A stretch of 64,000 nt of DNA, from the NCBI GenBank assembly GCA_951799445.1, contig OX637289.1, forward strand, positions 23,126,245 to 23,190,244, given 5' to 3'. The position numbers and the translations under genes were made by a program. Shown here piece after piece: positions 59,334 to 64,000 of this stretch. Each line of letters begins with the position of its first letter. The stretch's first letter is position 1. The notes below the pieces were generated by a model that had not been told where the DNA came from, searched no databases, and saw nothing but the letters and a program-made list of their open reading frames with translations. Source of the stretch: Pseudisothecium myosuroides. Taxonomy: Eukaryota > Streptophyta > Bryopsida > Hypnales > Lembophyllaceae.

Positions 59334-61276
59334 ATGGAGGAGGGCGCGTGGGACAGAGCGGTGGAGCAAGCCCGCGCCGGAGAAGCTGTTGGCGACGTGG
59401 AGGCGCTCACGCTCGACGGGCTCGTCAAGTGCGCGCAGGGCAAGCTGCCCAAGTCCAAGGTGTTCGCCCCGTTCGTGCAGCTCAAGCGCCTGTCCATCGC
59501 CAACGTCGGCCTGGCGTCGCTGGCGGATTTCCCGTCGCTGCCGCACCTGGAGCGCTTGATCTTGAGCGACAATCGCATCGCCGCGGGCTTGGAACACTTG
59601 GTGTACGCGGGGCTCAAGTCGCTGCGCGAGTTGGACCTGTCCAACAATAAAATTCAGGCCGTGGAGGACCTGAAGCCGTTGGCGCAGTTGAAGCTCGAGT
59701 CGCTGGACTTGTATGAGTGCCCCGTCACGCGCGGCGCGGACTACAGGGCGAAGGTGTTTGGCATGATGAAGTCGTTACGGTTTCTGGACAAGACGGACGT
59801 GACCGGGAATGAGCGACCCGAGTCCGACGAGGAGGAAGAGGAGTCGGAGGAGGAGGAAGACGTCGACGACCTCAATGGCGATGGCGTCGACGGTGACGGC
59901 GACGAGGAGGAGGGCGTGGAGGGCGACTCGAAAGGCGTGACCGTCCACGAGGAGGAGGAGGACGACGGCGAGGAGGACGAGGAGCGCGACGACGAGGGCG
60001 AGGACAATGAGGAGTTGGAAGACGAAGAGGAGGACGAGGGTGGGAGTTACCAAGAAGAGGTCGTGGCGGCTTCGGGCCGCGGGGTCGTGCAAGGGCATGT
60101 GAATAACGAGCACGGCAGCGACGAGGAGGAGGTGGAAGACGAGGAGGATGACAATGTAGAGGTGCAAGATATCGAGGAGGAGAGCGAGGAAGAAGAGGTT
60201 GGGGACGAGGACGACGAGGATGCAGGCGTGGAAGAGGACGAAGAAGACGACGAAGAAGGTATTCGCTTTACCCCTATTTGAAAACTCCTTCCTGGAAACA
60301 AGAGTATTGTGACCTATTGTTGTGTATTTCACACCTCTACTGGTCCATCTTTGCCCTTCGGTTCAGTCTGTCGAAATACTGAGGTATTGACTCGTTTCCA
60401 TCGACTCTAAGGAGTTTTAGGTCCCGCCATCTGTGCGGATGCTGTATTTTGAGTGCGCTGATTCTTGCGTTGGACTTTCGCAGAGCCCGCGAGTGGCGCG
60501 CATGCGAGCACTGAGGGCGAGATCGATGTCCAAGAAAACGAAGAGGATGAGGAGGACGAAAACGGAGAGTTAGGGGAGGACGAAGAGGATGACGAAGTCG
60601 AAGAAGAGGCCGTCGACAACGATGAAGTCGAAGAGGAAGTCGAAGAGGAGGTTCGTTTTCTCACATCTGCACTTCCTCGCGCCACGAATATGTCGCTTGA
60701 CTTCTTTGTAGCGCGACTTGTTCCGCTGCTAGCGGAACGAGATTACGTGATCCATGAAATTTTGCCAGTGGAAACTTGGGGTGGCTTTTCGGGATCCTCG
60801 CATGTGCATATGTTTGAAGAGTTGCTTGACCCGTCAATAGTTAGACCTTCAGCGGGGTTTTATGTCTTCAATACGTCGGTGTTTGTTAGAGAAGTTTAAG
60901 CATCTTGTGGAACTTGTGATTGCAAAGGTGTTTGGACGTCTCGCGCCTGTTGTTAAGTTTGGTGTCATTGTTTTGCGTGATGAAGAGTCGGTATGATTCC
61001 GAGTTTTGCTGATCCTGAGAATGCAAATGTGTGAAGGATGACGAGGACGACGAAGAATTTGGAACGAAGTACCTCGTGCAACCCATAGGCCAACCCGAGG
61101 AGGACGAAGGAGCCAGTGATTTCGAACCTGGCGAAGACGACGAGGAGGAAGACGAAGACTTCGAGGACGAAGAAGACGACAAGGACACTGTGGAGGAGTC
61201 AGTTGGGTTAAAACAGGACCGAAAAAGAATGAGGGAGGAAACAGGCGAGAAAGAGGAGCGGCCGACTAAGCATTGA
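59334..61276 (+). CDS. ANP32: Acidic leucine-rich nuclear phosphoprotein 32-related (ANP32), three exons
   Basis: Exons 59334-60258, 60484-60650 and 61037-61276 join to 443 residues. Residues 1-155 form the leucine-rich cap and repeats: LTLDGLVKCAQGKLP, LKRLSIANVGLASLADFPSL, HLERLILSDNRIAAGLEHL, LRELDLSNNKIQAVEDL, then LESLDLYECPVTRGADYR and SLRFLDKTD, all matching plant ANP32-related proteins. From about residue 160 the chain is a very long Glu/Asp tail with the plant block EFGTKYLVQPIGQPEEDEG and a basic KQDRKRMREE signal near the end. Animal relatives are histone chaperones and phosphatase inhibitors of the nucleus; the same role here is inferred. Exon 1 is GC-rich, unlike the other genes in the window. 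The acceptor of exon 3 is weak, but its phase fits. AATAAA at 61697 is a possible polyadenylation signal. Confidence 0.93.
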
Positions 61277-61696
61277 TTGATCCTTCCGTTGAAGACAGGA
61301 TAGATGCCGCTTTGCCTGCCCAATGCTCTCAGAACGAGCGTGTCTTGCGGTTTGTGGTTTCGTCCAAGGGGAGGACCACGGAGGCATTCGATGAGCTGTT
61401 ACAGGAGATTCCATGTATTGCCTCGGCGAGGCAGTTGCGAGTGGCCCATGACAGGTCTCTGAGGCTAGGAAAAGCAGAGCAGGCGAGATTACGCTGATTT
61501 TGAGATAGCTGATACAGATGTGAGCCGCTCCTGAGATGAACACTTTTTTGGAAGTTTGCAGCCTCCCTTTGTATGTTAGATCCTGAAGGCAGATGTGTGC
61601 CATCTCACGTATGCCTTTTTGCAAGCTTCCTTGTCGATATCTTTTTCTCTTTTTTTATTCTATTAATGATGAGCATTTGTTGGAGATGTTTCTTGG

Positions 61697-61702
61697 AATA
61701 AA
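61697..61702 (+). promoter_or_regulatory. Possible ANP32 polyadenylation signal
   Basis: AATAAA, 421 bp after the ANP32 stop codon. Long for a 3' untranslated region but the first clear match on this strand. Confidence 0.35.
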
Positions 61703-61709
61703 GTCGAAT

Positions 61710-63702
61710 TGTGATCTTGGACAGTGCATTTTTGCGAGTCGGTAGGTGAGTTACGATCATGGGTTTAATTCCTAATGTGAAACTATCTATGCGAGCCGTG
61801 TTTGATCTACTTTTACTTGGGTTTTTTTCACGTCATTTGTTTTATTTTGAAATTGTTTTAAGGTATATATTGATTTATGAAGTTGAAGGCATATATCTGT
61901 CGGTCTTTGGAGCGTGAGCCGTTTGTCGTTAGAGCTACCGACATGTGATATAATCATCACAAAGAATTTGTGAGTTGGGCACGTGTCTTGTTTGGAGGCG
62001 TCCTGGAATCTGATCTCTCAGCATCTTGTCCGACAGGCCGAGATTTATATACAGTTTTGGAATTTGTTATTTTGGTTTGCTATCTGCAGACTACAGTAGA
62101 GTTCAATCCTTTGTCAGTAATTCTGGTTTGCAAAGATCCACCTGTAATGCTACCAGAAAAAAGTTTAGTTTCCGTCGCTAGAAGTGTGCCGCCTTATCCA
62201 AATCTCTAGTACTATTCTTGGATCTCCGAAATTTAATTACTTGTGTCCAAGTGTGGACTTGATGATTGATTGATGAATTGTAGATTGAGAGTTTTTCAAA
62301 ATATTAAGTCATTGAATAGTTAAAGGGCTGCAGTTACTTCTCTGATTTCTCTGTCTTATTGAATAGATTTAGTGTGTGTACGTTTCAGTTCAGGAATCTG
62401 CTACAACCTGATAAGGAAGTGAATGAGCTTTCCTGTTTTGAAAGGAACTTCTTGGAATCATAAGTAAGGGTACTTTTAATACGGCAAAAGGGAGTAAATG
62501 TAGCTTTGCACGAATATTATACCTGTCCGTTGTGTGTAAAAGACTGGATTTTCTTTATTTGAAATTCAAAAAACCAATTCTAATATCTTTTTGAATCCAA
62601 GAGAAATTGAGAGTTGTCAGGTATGTACACCCATGATCAATACTACCCAAAATGCGACACCTATAGTATGTTTTGGACTGAAAAGTGTCACAAAAACCTA
62701 CATATTGAATACACAATGTCTCCTCTTGTTTTTGGTATACAAGATGACAATACTAAAAGAGTTCATAACATATTTATAAGGAGTCCAAATAATGTATGCT
62801 GAATGTGACACCTACATTTTGAACCAAAAAGTGTCACAAAAACCTAGATTAGTAGATGTTGAGTACACAATCAAAATATGAAAATCTATGGGAGCCTACT
62901 ATTGATTTTTTAAATATATGGTAACAATACTATGTTGGAATCTTCTTTCAATTGCCAATAAGGTCCAACAAAAATAATATATGTTCATTAATTGTAACTA
63001 TGGTGAGTTGTAATTAGTGAGCACTATAAGTGCACAATACCTTAGTATGAGGTCCCACACCAAAGTTCACAGGATTGTAGGAGCAACATGGAGGCACCTG
63101 TCATTCGATAGACAAATTTATAGTTTATGTATTTATTAGATGTGGTTTATGTATACATTCTAAATCACATATCAAAAACCTAATACATTTTTACAATTTT
63201 ACAGGGATTCTTCAGGGGCAATAATTCTAGGCTCTTGTATTAACTATCTATGTCCACAGGTATCTTGGAGTTTAGAAATTGCATTCAACATTCAACTACC
63301 CAATAGCTGAACCACCAGAAAAATGAAATGAAAACATTTAAAGGATTTCGTTTCACATTAAAAAATTTCTTAACACCCTCTCCACTCACAACCAAAGCAA
63401 TCACGAACGAAACGGGATCCAACCCAATTGAAGGCTACAAAGCCTAGATAAATTTCACAGGGGTCAAAATTATGGACATGGGACAGTCTTACAAAAGAAC
63501 GATAGAAGGCAGAGTAGAGTAAAGATGGCTACAGCTGGGATGAATGTAAATGGACAGCAGCAGATGTAGCAAGCTAGAATTGACTACACTTCACAATTGT
63601 GAATTGTGGGCATACGAATCTGAATATGCGTCTCACAACTATCTACTCCAAAATGGCTTCAGCATACCCAGAGAAAGACTTTTACATGAAAAATGCAAGC
63701 TT
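61710..63702. other. Intergenic DNA between ANP32 and the SWI3-like gene
   Basis: AT-rich DNA without a recognised gene. A segment with AAAAGTGTCACAAAAACCTA is present twice as a direct repeat (about 62656-62730 and 62807-62870). The last few hundred bases are probably the 3' untranslated region of the minus-strand gene that follows. Confidence 0.5.
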
Positions 63703-63876
63703 TCAATTAGGTGCAGGGGTTCGGAATGGCGATTTTTGAGTAGCTATTTGCGCCTCGGCGTAGCGTAAACGGTCGGCATAGACCTGCTGTCGGGCTCGCT
63801 CAAGCTCAACGCGTTCCTTTTCCAAAAGCATCTCCAACTCTTCAAAATGCTCCAACTTAGTGTACAATTTCTTCAT
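63703..63876 (-). CDS. SWI3-like chromatin remodelling subunit, last exon (partial)
   Basis: The minus strand reads, after an intron acceptor TTGGTTGCAG|ATGAAGAAA, the residues KLEHFEELEMLLEKERVELE then RARQQVYADRLRYAEAQIAT and ends SPFRTPAPN with a stop. This is the C-terminal coiled coil of SWI3/BAF155-type subunits of SWI/SNF complexes (pattern K-L-x-x-F-E-E-L-E-x-x-x-x-K-E-R-x-x-L-E-x-x-R-Q-x-x-x-x-D-R), which mediates dimerisation. The rest of the gene lies beyond the window or in introns upstream (63877-64000 shows no further exon). Which of the plant SWI3 A-D types it is cannot be told. Confidence 0.7.
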   Translation of the reverse strand: MKKLYTKLEHFEELEMLLEKERVELERARQQVYADRLRYAEAQIATQKSPFRTPAPN

Positions 63877-64000
63877 CTGCAACCAACAATCGTCATTCAA
63901 TAAACAAATTAGACGAAAAGTTCATATCGGGTCAAATCAAAATTGGAGATGAATTGGCGAGAGTGTTCGGGTTAACTGATTGCAATTGAACATACAAGCG

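Noticed and set aside
59741..60332. Ser-rich and Leu/Val-rich antisense frames over ANP32
   Set aside because: They are the complement of GAG/GAC/GAA runs that code the acidic tail.

Overview
The window is nuclear DNA of a land plant. The recognisable genes are plant-type (a plastid-targeted-looking NifU-domain protein, a plant-type UMP1, a plant ANP32-related protein, SmB, PrimPol and the tail of a SWI3-like subunit), they carry GT-AG introns, and they sit in very AT-rich, repeat-laden intergenic DNA. Most introns are short. A bryophyte or other seedless plant is plausible, but nothing here fixes the species. No bacterial operon, CRISPR array or organellar gene block is seen.

Layout. 1-26.9 kb holds no recognisable intact gene: it is AT-rich DNA with nested and solo TTAA-flanked DNA transposons, a roughly 1.15 kb palindrome, microsatellites and a decayed Tc1/mariner transposase. 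26.9-43.5 kb is the gene-rich part: an intronless SmB ORF (+); a head-to-head pair of a cysteine-less NifU-domain gene (-) and proteasome maturation factor UMP1 (+) whose start codons are 379 bp apart; an inverted duplication of a Tc1/mariner transposase; and a 14-exon PrimPol gene (+) whose exons join into one 659-residue frame. 43.5-59 kb is repeat country again: 73-bp minisatellites, a TIR element with a 132-bp internal tandem repeat, LINE-like 3' ends, a PIF1-helicase fragment, and more TTAA elements, some nested. 59-64 kb holds an ANP32-type gene in a GC-rich island (+) and, at the right edge, the last exon of a SWI3-like chromatin remodelling gene (-).

The main discovery is a family of roughly 0.9 kb non-autonomous elements that begin TTAACCCCTAAAGG and end with the inverse. 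I count nine copies (family A), plus two copies of a related 0.65 kb family (B) and one short relative (C). Three independent empty-site comparisons inside this window show precise insertion into TTAA with the four bases kept on both sides. This fits the piggyBac superfamily (Kolobok and Sola3 are the alternatives), and piggyBac is rarely reported in land plants.

The second is a 5S rRNA-like sequence of about 117 bp, with both internal promoter boxes at the correct spacing and a T5 run after it, inside an intron of PrimPol. This recalls, without being the same as, the 5S mimic inside plant TFIIIA genes. Further points are an in-frame, stop-free 231-nt intron in the PrimPol catalytic core, a duplicated acidic/Trp motif in its tail, and a NifU domain lacking the CxxC pair.

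The genes belong to unrelated housekeeping processes (splicing, Fe-S or plastid function, proteasome assembly, DNA damage tolerance, chromatin). Apart from the NifU-like/UMP1 shared promoter there is no sign that they act together.
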